From the NCBI RefSeq assembly GCF_007713465.1, contig NZ_VMSG01000004.1, positions 186,001-250,000 of the forward strand: a stretch of DNA of 64,000 nucleotides, in the 5' to 3' direction. The notes under the pieces are model-generated. The model saw only the letters and a program-made list of their open reading frames with translations, was not told where the DNA came from and made no database searches. This DNA is from Pseudomonas sp. H3(2019). Its GTDB lineage: Bacteria; Pseudomonadota; Gammaproteobacteria; Pseudomonadales; Pseudomonadaceae. Both the position numbers and the translations under genes were made by a program. Every line of letters starts with the position of its first letter. Positions within the stretch are counted from its first letter, which is position 1. This document shows, piece by piece, positions 1-9,316 of this stretch.

Positions 1-912
1 GATGCCTTCCAGGCGCAGGCGATCGCGCATCAAGCGGTCGCGGATGCGCATCACCAAACGCCGATGCAGGCTTTCAACCCTGCGCACCAGGTCGCTGGAA
101 TCCGGTGCCAACAGTTCGGCTGCAGCGGAAGGCGTCGGTGCGCGGACGTCGGCCACGAAGTCGCTGATCGACACATCGGTTTCATGGCCGACGGCGCTGA
201 CAATCGGGGTGACGCAGGCATCCACCGCACGGGCCACGGCTTCTTCGTTGAAGCACCAGAGGTCTTCCAGCGAGCCGCCGCCTCGCGCGAGGATCAGCGC
301 ATCGAAACCGCGGGCATCGGCCAGTTTCAGTGCGCGGACAATCTGCACGGTGGCTTCGCGGCCTTGCACGGCAGTGGGGATCAGGGTCAGCACCACTTGC
401 GGTGCACGGCGACGGAATACGCTAATGATGTCGCGAATCACCGCGCCGGTCGGCGAACTGATGATGCCGATGCGTTGCGGGTGTGCCGGCAGCGGCACTT
501 TGCGTTCGGCACTGAACAGGCCTTCGGCGTTGAGTTTTTCCTTCAGCGCATCGAACGCCAGACGCAGCGCACCGTCACCGGCAGGTTCCACGGTGTCGAG
601 AATCAGCTGATAGTCGCCACGTCCTTCAAACAGCGATACCTTGCCCCGGACCTTCACGGCCAGGCCATCCTTCAGCGCCTGACGAACCCGCGCAGCGTTC
701 TGCCGGAACAGCGCGCAACGCACTTGGGCGCCGCTGTCCTTGAGGGTGAAATAGATGTGGCCGGACGCCGGGCGCGCAAGGTTGGAGATTTCGCCTTCGA
801 CCCAGATGTTGCTGAACACGTCTTCGAGCAACACCCGCGCGCGGCCGTTAAGCTGGCTGACCGTCAGGACTTCTCGGTCCAGGCCGAGTCTTGCAAAGGG
901 ATCTTTAATCAT
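1..912 (-). CDS. xseA: Exodeoxyribonuclease VII large subunit, C-terminus cut by window edge
   Basis: Reading the minus strand from the ATG at 912 gives MIKDPFARLGLDREVLTVSQ, the typical N-terminus of the large subunit of exonuclease VII, which with XseB degrades single-stranded DNA into oligonucleotides. About 304 residues are visible of a protein usually near 450-460. The N-terminal OB-fold region carries the segment WVEGEISNLARPASGHIYF, and the start of the nuclease domain carries GIISSPTGAVIRDI and ARGGGSLEDLW. The frame is open to the window edge, so the coiled-coil C-terminus is missing only because the window ends. It lies divergent from the permease at 1067, separated by a REP-like palindrome. 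In pseudomonads xseA is usually next to guaB, which fits here. Identification is firm. Confidence 0.95.
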   Translation of the reverse strand, partial: MIKDPFARLGLDREVLTVSQLNGRARVLLEDVFSNIWVEGEISNLARPASGHIYFTLKDSGAQVRCALFRQNAARVRQALKDGLAVKVRGKVSLFEGRGDYQLILDTVEPAGDGALRLAFDALKEKLNAEGLFSAERKVPLPAHPQRIGIISSPTGAVIRDIISVFRRRAPQVVLTLIPTAVQGREATVQIVRALKLADARGFDALILARGGGSLEDLWCFNEEAVARAVDACVTPIVSAVGHETDVSISDFVADVRAPTPSAAAELLAPDSSDLVRRVESLHRRLVMRIRDRLMRDRLRLEGI

Positions 913-992
913 GGGGCGCAGTTTAAAGGCATTCGGCGATCAATCTCCATGGCCGATTACCTTCTGGCTGAAGTGAACGCTGTGCGATCCTT

Positions 993-1020
993 TGTGGGAG
1001 CGAGTCTGCTCGCTCCCACA
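993..1020. repeat. REP-like palindrome (GTGGGAGCGAG type)
   Basis: Two 12-base arms, TGTGGGAGCGAG at 993-1004 and CTCGCTCCCACA at 1009-1020, are perfect reverse complements around a 4-base loop. The same GTGGGAGC core recurs at 24707-24799 and 31201-31228. This is the short intergenic palindrome family common in fluorescent pseudomonads. Here it sits between the divergent starts of xseA and the permease. Confidence 0.8.
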
Positions 1021-1066
1021 GGGGGGCGCAGGCTAAAACCATCACAGTGATAAAAAGGAAGTTGCA

Positions 1067-1828
1067 TTGCTGGAATTATTGAATCAATGGCCCTTCGGCG
1101 CCATGGACTGGCTGGTGATCGGGCTGGGTATCAGCCTGGCGTACATCGTCTTCGGTATCGCCGGGTTTGGCACGGCGCTGGTGGCCGGGCCGATCCTGAT
1201 TCTGTTCATGCCGCTGTCGAAGATCGTGCCCTTGCTGGTGCTGCTGGATTTCGTCGCGGCATTCGGCAATCTGCTGCCGTCGCGGCGCGATGTGGCCAAG
1301 CCCGAGTTGTTGCGATTGCTGCCGTGCATGGCGGTGGGGTGCACGTTGGGAGTGATCTTCCTGCTGAACCTCAAATCGAATCTGTTGCTGCTGTTGATGG
1401 GGCTGTTTATCAGCGCGTATGCGATTTACAGCTTGTGGGTGAAAGTCCGGCCGACGCAGTTGGCTGCCGCGTGGGCGATCCCGATGGGCACGGTGGGCGG
1501 AATGTTTGGGGCGCTGTTTGGCAGTGGCGGCTTTTTATATGCGATTTATCTGAACAGCCGCTTGCCCAAGGATGAGGCCCGCGCCACGCAAAGTGCGTTG
1601 ATCAGTTGCAGTACGGTGGTGCGTTTGAGTTTGTTCGCGATTGCCGGGGTTTATGCCGAGCTACCCTTGTTGGTACTGGCAGTGTGTTTGTTGCCGGCAA
1701 TGGCGCTGGGGCTGTGGACCGGTCGACGGTTGACGATGAGGTTATCTCGCGAGGCCTTTGTACGGTTGGTGACCTGGCTGGTGCTGGCCAGTGGCATTGC
1801 CTTGATCGGACGCTATTTGAGTACTTGA
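1067..1828 (+). CDS. TauE/SafE-family (TSUP) membrane permease
   Basis: This 253-residue, strongly hydrophobic protein has about eight predicted membrane segments and belongs by pattern to the TauE/SafE (former DUF81) family of sulfite/organosulfonate or anion exporters. The N-terminal half contains YIVFGIAGFGTALVAGPIL and the second half GTVGGMFGALFGSGGFLYAI, the two glycine-rich repeats typical of this inverted-repeat fold. The start is a TTG at 1067 preceded by AAAAAGGAAG at 1052-1061 with good spacing; no ATG gives a full N-terminus. The gene stands alone between xseA and the zinc-ribbon gene. The substrate cannot be read from sequence, and nothing nearby (no sulfonate catabolic genes) suggests one. 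Confidence 0.8.
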   Translation: MLELLNQWPFGAMDWLVIGLGISLAYIVFGIAGFGTALVAGPILILFMPLSKIVPLLVLLDFVAAFGNLLPSRRDVAKPELLRLLPCMAVGCTLGVIFLLNLKSNLLLLLMGLFISAYAIYSLWVKVRPTQLAAAWAIPMGTVGGMFGALFGSGGFLYAIYLNSRLPKDEARATQSALISCSTVVRLSLFAIAGVYAELPLLVLAVCLLPAMALGLWTGRRLTMRLSREAFVRLVTWLVLASGIALIGRYLST

Positions 1829-1894
1829 CCGGATTTTGTCAGGGATTAAGCTGCCGGCCGCCGAATCCTCCATTGACGTATCAGGCCTCACTTC

Positions 1895-2443
1895 ATGAAC
1901 TCGCAAAGCATCCTCGTCCCGAAAATCTCCACACTGCCGGTGCACGAACCTCGGGCGCGGGCGATTGTGCGGTGGCTGGTGCGCAAGAACATCATTGAAG
2001 AACAACTCACCACCTGCGGTCGTACCGGCAATCGCATGGCCCACGCCATTGCACCGGGCGCACGGGCGGTGGTGTTGCATCCCGAAGCGCTGCCGTTTGG
2101 CGAGCCGATCAATGGGCTGGAAATCATCACCAAGCGCTGCATCTATACACCGGCCAAGGGGTTTCTCGAAGAAGCCGGTTGTGCCGAATGCCGCAAGGAG
2201 ATCGGCGAAGCGCTGTTCGAAAGCCTGGAAGACTGGATGCCGGGGCGCACCGACAACTTCATCTGCCCGGAATGCGGGCATGAAGACGACATCAACGGCT
2301 TTCTGTTCCTGCAGGAATGCGGCTTCTCGAACCTGGGCTTTATCTTCAATAACTGGGCCGAGGCCGGGTTCAAACAGAGCTTCATCGACGAGTTCGCCGA
2401 ATGGCTGGACCTGCCGGTGAGTTGGGTCAAGGTAGAGTTGTAG
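1895..2443 (+). CDS. Conserved zinc-ribbon-like protein of unknown function
   Basis: This 182-residue soluble protein begins MNSQSILVPKISTLPVHEPR. It carries two CxxC knuckles, CAEC near residue 95 and CPEC near residue 126, which together look like a four-cysteine zinc ribbon, plus an earlier cysteine in TTCGRTG. No catalytic motif is visible. I recall close homologues in Pseudomonas labelled 'sugar ABC transporter ATPase', but there is no Walker A motif here, so that label looks wrong. It precedes guaB in the same direction, but guaB has its own promoter at 2496-2524. The ATG at 1895 is the first in frame; no strong Shine-Dalgarno is seen. Confidence 0.7.
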   Translation: MNSQSILVPKISTLPVHEPRARAIVRWLVRKNIIEEQLTTCGRTGNRMAHAIAPGARAVVLHPEALPFGEPINGLEIITKRCIYTPAKGFLEEAGCAECRKEIGEALFESLEDWMPGRTDNFICPECGHEDDINGFLFLQECGFSNLGFIFNNWAEAGFKQSFIDEFAEWLDLPVSWVKVEL

Positions 2444-2482
2444 GCCCCCGTGTTACCCGTATATCAGTAATACCAATAATAG

Positions 2483-4030
<1,548 letters not shown>

Positions 4031-4055
4031 GCCTTCAAGCAAATCGTTAAGCAAC

Positions 4056-4078
4056 CGGGGCTGTTCTATTCAGCCCCG
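4056..4078 (+). terminator. Intercistronic hairpin between guaB and guaA
   Basis: CGGGGCTG (4056-4063) and CAGCCCCG (4071-4078) form a perfect 8-bp GC-rich stem with a 7-base loop, followed by a short T-containing stretch (GAGTTGTTTCT). It could be a partial terminator or an mRNA-processing/stability element. The tail lacks a strong U-run, so full termination before guaA is doubtful. Confidence 0.5.
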
Positions 4079-4129
4079 AGTTGTTTCTGAATCACGACTG
4101 TTTTTGAATTACTTAGACGAGACTGAATC

Positions 4130-5707
4130 ATGGCCCTCGACATTCACGCTCACCGCATCCTGATCCTCGACTTCGGTTCCCAGTACACCCAGCTGATCGC
4201 CCGTCGCGTGCGTGAAATCGGTGTTTACTGCGAACTGCACCCGTTCGACATGGACGACGAAGCGATTCGCGAATTCGCGCCGAAAGGGATCATCCTCGCC
4301 GGCGGCCCCGAGTCCGTACACGTCGCCGACAGCCCGCGTGCACCACAAGCCGTGTTTGACCTCGGCGTCCCGGTCTTCGGTATCTGCTACGGCATGCAGA
4401 CCATGGCCGAGCAGATGGGTGGCAAGGTTGAAGGTTCCGAACTGCGTGAGTTCGGTTACGCCCGTGTTGACGTGGTCGGCAAGAGCCGTCTGCTCGATGG
4501 CATCGAAGACCATATCGACGCTGATGGCCTGTTCGGCCTCGACGTATGGATGAGCCACGGTGACAAGGTCACCAAAATGCCGCAGGACTTCCACATCCTG
4601 GCCAGTACTCCGAGCTGCCCGATTGCCGGCATGTTCGACGATACTCGTGGCTACTACGGCGTGCAGTTCCACCCGGAAGTGACCCACACCAAACAGGGCG
4701 GTCGCATCCTCTCGCGCTTCATCCTCGACATCTGCGGCTGCGAAGCCCTGTGGACGCCTTCGAAGATTGCTGAAGACGCCATTGCCAACATCCGCGCTCA
4801 GGTCGGCACCGACAACGTACTGCTTGGCCTGTCCGGCGGTGTGGACTCCTCGGTGGTTGCCGCGCTGCTGCACAAAGCCATTGGCGACCAACTGACCTGC
4901 GTCTTCGTCGACAACGGTCTGCTGCGTCTGCACGAAGGCGAGCAAGTGATGGCCATGTTCGCCGAGAACATGGGCGTCAAAGTGATTCGCGCCAATGCCG
5001 AAGAGCAGTTTCTCGGTAACCTGGCCGGCGAGTCCGACCCTGAGAAGAAGCGCAAGATCATCGGCCGTACCTTCATCGACGTGTTCGATGCCGAATCCTG
5101 CAAGCTCGACAATATCAAGTACCTGGCCCAAGGCACCATCTACCCGGACGTGATCGAGTCGGCTGGCGCGAAAAGCGGCAAGGCGCACGTGATCAAGTCG
5201 CACCACAACGTGGGTGGCCTGCCGGAAGAAATGAACCTCAAGCTGGTTGAACCCCTGCGCGAGCTGTTCAAGGACGAAGTCCGTCGTCTGGGCCTGGAAC
5301 TCGGCCTGCCGTACGACATGGTCTACCGTCACCCGTTCCCGGGCCCGGGCCTGGGCGTGCGGATTCTCGGTGAAGTGAAGAAGGAATACGCCGACCTGCT
5401 GCGTCGCGCCGACCACATCTTCATCGAAGAACTGCGTAAAGCCGACTGGTACCACAAGGTCAGCCAGGCATTCGTGGTGTTCCAGCCTGTGAAATCGGTC
5501 GGCGTGGTCGGCGACGGCCGTCGTTACGCTTGGGTTGTTGCCTTGCGTGCGGTAGAAACCATCGACTTCATGACCGCGCGTTGGGCACACCTGCCTTACG
5601 AACTGCTGGAAACCGTCAGCGGCCGCATCATCAATGAAATCGAAGGCATCTCCCGCGTTACTTACGACGTGTCGAGCAAGCCGCCAGCGACCATTGAGTG
5701 GGAATAA
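4130..5707 (+). CDS. guaA: GMP synthase (glutamine-hydrolysing)
   Basis: GuaA converts XMP to GMP using ATP and glutamine. The 525 residues are full length. The class I glutamine amidotransferase domain (about 1-200) has the nucleophile motif GICYGMQTM and the catalytic histidine region FHPEVTHT. The ATP-pyrophosphatase domain follows, with the P-loop-like [14 protein letters not shown] near residue 230. The C-terminal dimerisation domain ends PATIEWE. A strong hairpin terminator follows at 5713-5744. A second, truncated copy of the 3' half lies at 8727-9244, indicating that the 3' end of this gene has been an insertion point. This upstream copy is intact and should be the working enzyme. Confidence 0.98.
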   Translation: MALDIHAHRILILDFGSQYTQLIARRVREIGVYCELHPFDMDDEAIREFAPKGIILAGGPESVHVADSPRAPQAVFDLGVPVFGICYGMQTMAEQMGGKVEGSELREFGYARVDVVGKSRLLDGIEDHIDADGLFGLDVWMSHGDKVTKMPQDFHILASTPSCPIAGMFDDTRGYYGVQFHPEVTHTKQGGRILSRFILDICGCEALWTPSKIAEDAIANIRAQVGTDNVLLGLSGGVDSSVVAALLHKAIGDQLTCVFVDNGLLRLHEGEQVMAMFAENMGVKVIRANAEEQFLGNLAGESDPEKKRKIIGRTFIDVFDAESCKLDNIKYLAQGTIYPDVIESAGAKSGKAHVIKSHHNVGGLPEEMNLKLVEPLRELFKDEVRRLGLELGLPYDMVYRHPFPGPGLGVRILGEVKKEYADLLRRADHIFIEELRKADWYHKVSQAFVVFQPVKSVGVVGDGRRYAWVVALRAVETIDFMTARWAHLPYELLETVSGRIINEIEGISRVTYDVSSKPPATIEWE

Positions 5708-5712
5708 GCTGA

Positions 5713-5744
5713 ACAACAAGGGCGCCGTGAGGCGCCCTTGTTGT
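5713..5744 (+). terminator. guaA rho-independent terminator-like hairpin
   Basis: The arms at 5713-5726 and 5731-5744 are perfect 14-base reverse complements around the loop GTGA. The core GGGCGCCGTGAGGCGCC (5720-5736) reappears exactly at 8620-8636 just after the helicase gene. The 3' tail is T-rich within the stem (TTGTTGTAT) rather than a long U-run. Confidence 0.75.
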
Positions 5745-8636
5745 ATCTGCCGGAAACGTTTACATCTGTTTACTCCGTGTACTGGCTGGAAGCTGGTGCT
5801 CGGACGAAAAGCGATGCCAGAATAGTGTCAACCTCACCGGGTCGCTGGATTCGGGTTTCGACAACATGGATGTGGACAGGCTGTGAACCAGCCTGCGTAA
5901 GGGATATATGGTTTCTATTTACGTGCGCGGTGAAGACAAGACCCGACAGATCACTGATTGGGAGATAAAAACAGCCAACGGTGACGGTCTGTCACTGGTC
6001 TGCCACTTTCTCTCCGGCAAGAAGTTTTTTAGCCCCCTAGAGGACTGCAAGGTCGTTCCTACCCGCGAGGTAAAAGGCCAACTTCTGCGCAAAAAGGGCA
6101 GTTCGGTGGCAGCCCCCTTCGAGACCGCTGCAATCTACGGCGAGAAATATGCCGTCATTCAGTATTCAGCAGGCAGGAAAAAGTACGCGTACAAGCTGGG
6201 CGATATCGAGTTCGTCACGGCAACGCAAATGAAGGACGAACCGGTATTCCGCTATTTTCATTCGGTAGCCAACGCCCGGATAGATCATGCCGAGCCTCAG
6301 GAGAGGCCGATCGCCGAGAATGTGTTGCGCCAGGTGGATGCAATCATTGCAAGCGCGGACACCGCACTGAACGCCTACTGCACCGGGCAGAATGGACGGT
6401 ATGAGCAGACGGCGGGCTTCATCTTTCCTTTTGGTATCAATGAAAGCCAGCTTCAAGCCGTCGAGCAGGCCTTCACCTCGCAGATCAGTCTGATCGAAGG
6501 GCCGCCTGGCACCGGCAAGACGCAGACGATTTTGAACATTGTCGCCAACATCCTGATGCGTGGAAAAAACGTGGCGGTGGTGTCCAACAACAATTCGGCC
6601 GTTGCGAATGTCTGTGAAAAACTGGGCAAGTCCGGGCTGGATTATCTTGTCGCCACATTGGGCAGCAGAGAGAACCGCGAGGCATTCTTCGCCAATCCTC
6701 GCCCTCGGCCTTCGACGGAGCCTGAAGCCGCACCTTCGATGGAGCGAATTCAGTTCGTCTTGCAACAGCTCAAGGTTCTTCTGAGTGCGCGCAACGCCGT
6801 GGCGCAGCTGCAGATTGAAATCGATGAGCTTGAGGTGGAGCAGCGCTATCTGCAGCAATGGCAGCAGGATAACGGCGTACAGATAGCCGACCTGAACAAG
6901 TACAAGCTCTCCCCGCAAAAGAGCACGGACCTGATGGCATACCTGACACATCTTGCCGGCGGTCGCGTCAGGATCAAGGACAGAATCGAGCTGCTGTTCA
7001 ACTTCAGGATTCTGCGCACCCGGCCATTTGATAACTGGGAGAAGCGCAAATCGGCTTTCTATGGCCTTCAGCTTCACTACTACGACAAGGCGTTGCAGGA
7101 AAAGAGAGCGGCACTGGCCAGCCATCAGCAAGCGTTGCACCGGGGTCATTACCAGGCATTGCTGGATGAGCTGACGAGTGCTTCGATGAAGTACCTGAAA
7201 CAGCATCTGCATCAGCATGTACCGAACCCTGGGGCCTTTACGGCAGAAAATTACCGAGACCTGTTCGACGGGTTCTTGAAGCGTTATCCAATCATTTCAA
7301 GCAGTACGCATTCGATCATCAATTCGCTCAAACGCGGCACGGTGCTTGATTACGTGATCATCGACGAGGCCTCCCAACAAGACATCGTTCCGGGAATTCT
7401 GGCGCTGGGTTGCGCGAAGAACCTGATCATCGTTGGCGATAGAAAACAGTTGGCGCACATTCCGGCAAAGCTGGACATGCCAGCACCCAAGGACCATTAC
7501 GATTGTGAGAAGCACAGCCTGCTCGATTCGTGCGTCAGTGTGTTCAATGGACTAATCCCGACGACCTTGCTCAAAGAGCACTATCGCTGCCACCCGCGAA
7601 TCATTCAGTTCTGCAATCAGCAGTTCTACGACAACCAACTGGTTCCGATGACCCAGGATAGCGGAGAAAAACCGTTGTCGTTGCTCGTCACCGCCAAGGG
7701 CAATCACGCGCGCGAGAATACCAACCAGCGCGAACTCGACTCGCTGTTGGCAATGTTTGAAGGGCAGGGTGAAAGTGTTTGGGAGGACGCGGGCGGCAGG
7801 GGGTTCATTGCACCTTACAAGGATCAGGCCGCGCTCTCGCGCAAGCTTCTACCGGCTGACTTTGTCAACGAGACCGTGCACAAATTCCAAGGGCGCGAGT
7901 GCGACGAGATCGTCTTTTCCACCGTGCTGGACAAAAAAAGCAATGCTCAGGATCGTCTGGATTTCGTCGATGATGCACGCATGGTCAATGTGGCGATATC
8001 GCGCGCCAAGCATCGTTTCACTCTGGTCACAGGAGACGACGTCTTCACGAAGAACAACGGGCATATCGCGGCGCTGGTGCGCTACATCGAATACTACGCG
8101 CAGAAAGGACAGCTGCACCGCGCGCCGTTGATTTCGGCTTTCGACCTGCTCTACACGGAATACGACCAGTCGCTTGAACGGCTCAATACCCGATTGCGCA
8201 GAGAAGACTCCGAGTTCAAATCCGAGCAGATCGTGGCGCAGATACTGCGTGAGACGCTGGATCAAGAGGCGTGCCGGGGGCTCAAGTTCCAACCGCAGAT
8301 CGAACTGAACCAGTTGGTTTCGACCAGCAATACAAACCTGACGCCTCGTGAGCGCGAATTCATGAGGAACGCCGCCAGTTGTGATTTCGTGCTCTATTTC
8401 AAAGTCGGGAAAACCCCGCTGGGGGTGATAGAGGTCGACGGTGGTAGCCATGACACGCCGGAGCAGGCGGAGCGTGATGCCTTGAAAGACAGCATCCTGA
8501 ACAAGAACGGTATCCCCTTGCTACGTTTGCGAACCGTCGAAAGTCGCATTGAGGCCCGGGTCGCTGCATTTGTGAGCCAGTGGGCAACCGGCGTTTCGAT
8601 GGCGTAGTGTGGGCTGCAGGGGCGCCGTGAGGCGCC
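5720..8636. repeat. 17-bp hairpin core repeated on both sides of the helicase gene
   Basis: GGGCGCCGTGAGGCGCC occurs at 5720-5736 (inside the guaA terminator) and again at 8620-8636, 13 bases after the helicase stop codon. The two copies are in direct orientation and bracket the helicase gene alone. The outer arms of the left hairpin (ACAACAA/TTGTTGT) are not preserved on the right, so the right copy looks like a remnant. It may be the duplicated edge of an inserted segment, or a copied terminator. Confidence 0.6.
5908..8607 (+). CDS. Stand-alone SF1 helicase with C-terminal nuclease-like (DUF2726-type) domain
   Basis: This 899-residue protein is a COG1112-like superfamily 1 helicase fused to a putative nuclease domain. 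Walker A is [10 protein letters not shown] near residue 197. Walker B is [10 protein letters not shown] near 484, followed by [10 protein letters not shown] (about 512), [12 protein letters not shown] (about 556), [13 protein letters not shown] (about 656) and the arginine-finger region [11 protein letters not shown] (about 694). A coiled region rich in Glu/Gln (about 285-330) is inserted between motifs I and II. The C-terminus (about 775-895) has [17 protein letters not shown] and [16 protein letters not shown], the pattern of DUF2726/Vsr-like restriction-fold domains. Start ATG 5908 has AAGGG just upstream. It is flanked by guaA, hairpin repeats and a guaA relic, so it is probably acquired. 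A role in phage defence, analogous to Mokosh-type helicase-nuclease proteins, is inference. Confidence 0.8.
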   Translation: MVSIYVRGEDKTRQITDWEIKTANGDGLSLVCHFLSGKKFFSPLEDCKVVPTREVKGQLLRKKGSSVAAPFETAAIYGEKYAVIQYSAGRKKYAYKLGDIEFVTATQMKDEPVFRYFHSVANARIDHAEPQERPIAENVLRQVDAIIASADTALNAYCTGQNGRYEQTAGFIFPFGINESQLQAVEQAFTSQISLIEGPPGTGKTQTILNIVANILMRGKNVAVVSNNNSAVANVCEKLGKSGLDYLVATLGSRENREAFFANPRPRPSTEPEAAPSMERIQFVLQQLKVLLSARNAVAQLQIEIDELEVEQRYLQQWQQDNGVQIADLNKYKLSPQKSTDLMAYLTHLAGGRVRIKDRIELLFNFRILRTRPFDNWEKRKSAFYGLQLHYYDKALQEKRAALASHQQALHRGHYQALLDELTSASMKYLKQHLHQHVPNPGAFTAENYRDLFDGFLKRYPIISSSTHSIINSLKRGTVLDYVIIDEASQQDIVPGILALGCAKNLIIVGDRKQLAHIPAKLDMPAPKDHYDCEKHSLLDSCVSVFNGLIPTTLLKEHYRCHPRIIQFCNQQFYDNQLVPMTQDSGEKPLSLLVTAKGNHARENTNQRELDSLLAMFEGQGESVWEDAGGRGFIAPYKDQAALSRKLLPADFVNETVHKFQGRECDEIVFSTVLDKKSNAQDRLDFVDDARMVNVAISRAKHRFTLVTGDDVFTKNNGHIAALVRYIEYYAQKGQLHRAPLISAFDLLYTEYDQSLERLNTRLRREDSEFKSEQIVAQILRETLDQEACRGLKFQPQIELNQLVSTSNTNLTPREREFMRNAASCDFVLYFKVGKTPLGVIEVDGGSHDTPEQAERDALKDSILNKNGIPLLRLRTVESRIEARVAAFVSQWATGVSMA

Positions 8637-8706
8637 TTGGCGATAACAGACGTTCGTTCGGTCGAGAGGATGGCCGCGACAATCCTTCACTTAATCTTTC
8701 TCAGTT

Positions 8707-8726
8707 GCAGGTGTATCGTATTCGCC
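8707..8726. repeat. 20-bp direct repeat, left copy, abutting the guaA relic
   Basis: GCAGGTGTATCGTATTCGCC is identical to 20923-20942; similarity extends a few bases upstream (TTCTCA, three mismatches, then the repeat). In this copy the next base (8727) is exactly where homology to guaA begins. The pair bounds about 12.2 kb containing the guaA relic, the toxin gene and the trehalose operon. Confidence 0.7.
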
Positions 8727-9244
8727 GCGACCAGCTGACCTGCGTCTTCGTCGACAACGGCCTGCCGGAAGAAATGAACCTCAAGCTGGTTGAACCCCTG
8801 CGCGAGCTGTTCAAGGACGAAGTCCGTCGTCTGGGCCTGGAACTCGGCCTGCCGTACGACATGGTCTACCGTCACCCGTTCCCGGGCCTGGGCGTGCGGA
8901 TCCTCGGTGAAGTGAAGAAGGAATACGCCGACCTGCTGCGTCGCGCCGACCACATCTTCATCGAAGAACTGCGTAAAGCCGACTGGTACCACAAGGTCAG
9001 CCAGGCATTCGTGGTATTCCAGCCGGTGAAATCGGTAGGCGTGGTGGGTGATGGCCGTCGTTACGCCTGGGTGGTCGCCCTGCGTGCGGTAGAAACCATC
9101 GACTTCATGACCGCGCGTTGGGCACACCTGCCTTACGAACTGCTGGAAACCGTCAGCGGCCGGATCATCAACGAAATCGAAGGCATCTCCCGCGTTACTT
9201 ACGACGTGTCGAGCAAGCCGCCAGCGACGATTGAGTGGGAGTGA
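8727..9244 (+). pseudogene. guaA: Truncated second copy of the guaA 3' half
   Basis: This segment matches guaA from nucleotide 4884 to its stop, that is from about residue 252 of GMP synthase. It lacks the glutaminase domain and the ATP-binding P-loop. Two internal in-frame deletions are visible: 300 bp (equivalent to 4918-5217) and 6 bp within the GPGPGLG run. Otherwise the protein sequence is identical to GuaA through PATIEWE. The nucleotide differences, about sixteen, are all synonymous and cluster in the last 230 bases. The frame can be extended upstream to 8609 but that stretch has no resemblance to GuaA and no ribosome-binding site. It is best read as a relic of a once complete guaA allele left by an insertion or allele replacement. 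It cannot encode an active enzyme. Confidence 0.9.
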
Positions 9245-9274
9245 TCCCGTTTTTAACTGATTGTCCGTAACACC

Positions 9275-9312
9275 CAACAGGCCCCGTGGACGCAAGTTCA
9301 CGGGGCCTGTTG
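9275..9312. terminator. Bidirectional terminator between guaA relic and toxin gene
   Basis: CAACAGGCCCCGTG (9275-9288) and CACGGGGCCTGTTG (9299-9312) are perfect 14-bp arms with a 10-base loop. It sits between the convergent guaA relic (ends 9244) and the toxin gene (stop at 9317 on the minus strand) and could serve both. Confidence 0.75.
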
Positions 9313-9316
9313 CGTA

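Noticed and set aside
4109..5719. 536-residue open frame antisense to guaA (and a similar 482-residue frame antisense to guaB at 2606-4054)
   Set aside because: Shadow frames caused by high third-position GC in strongly coding genes; the products are His/Val/Asp-rich and low in recognisable motifs.
8609..9244. 211-residue open frame as a functional short GMP synthase
   Set aside because: The first ~39 codons have no resemblance to GuaA, there is no ribosome-binding site, and the glutaminase and ATP-binding domains are missing.
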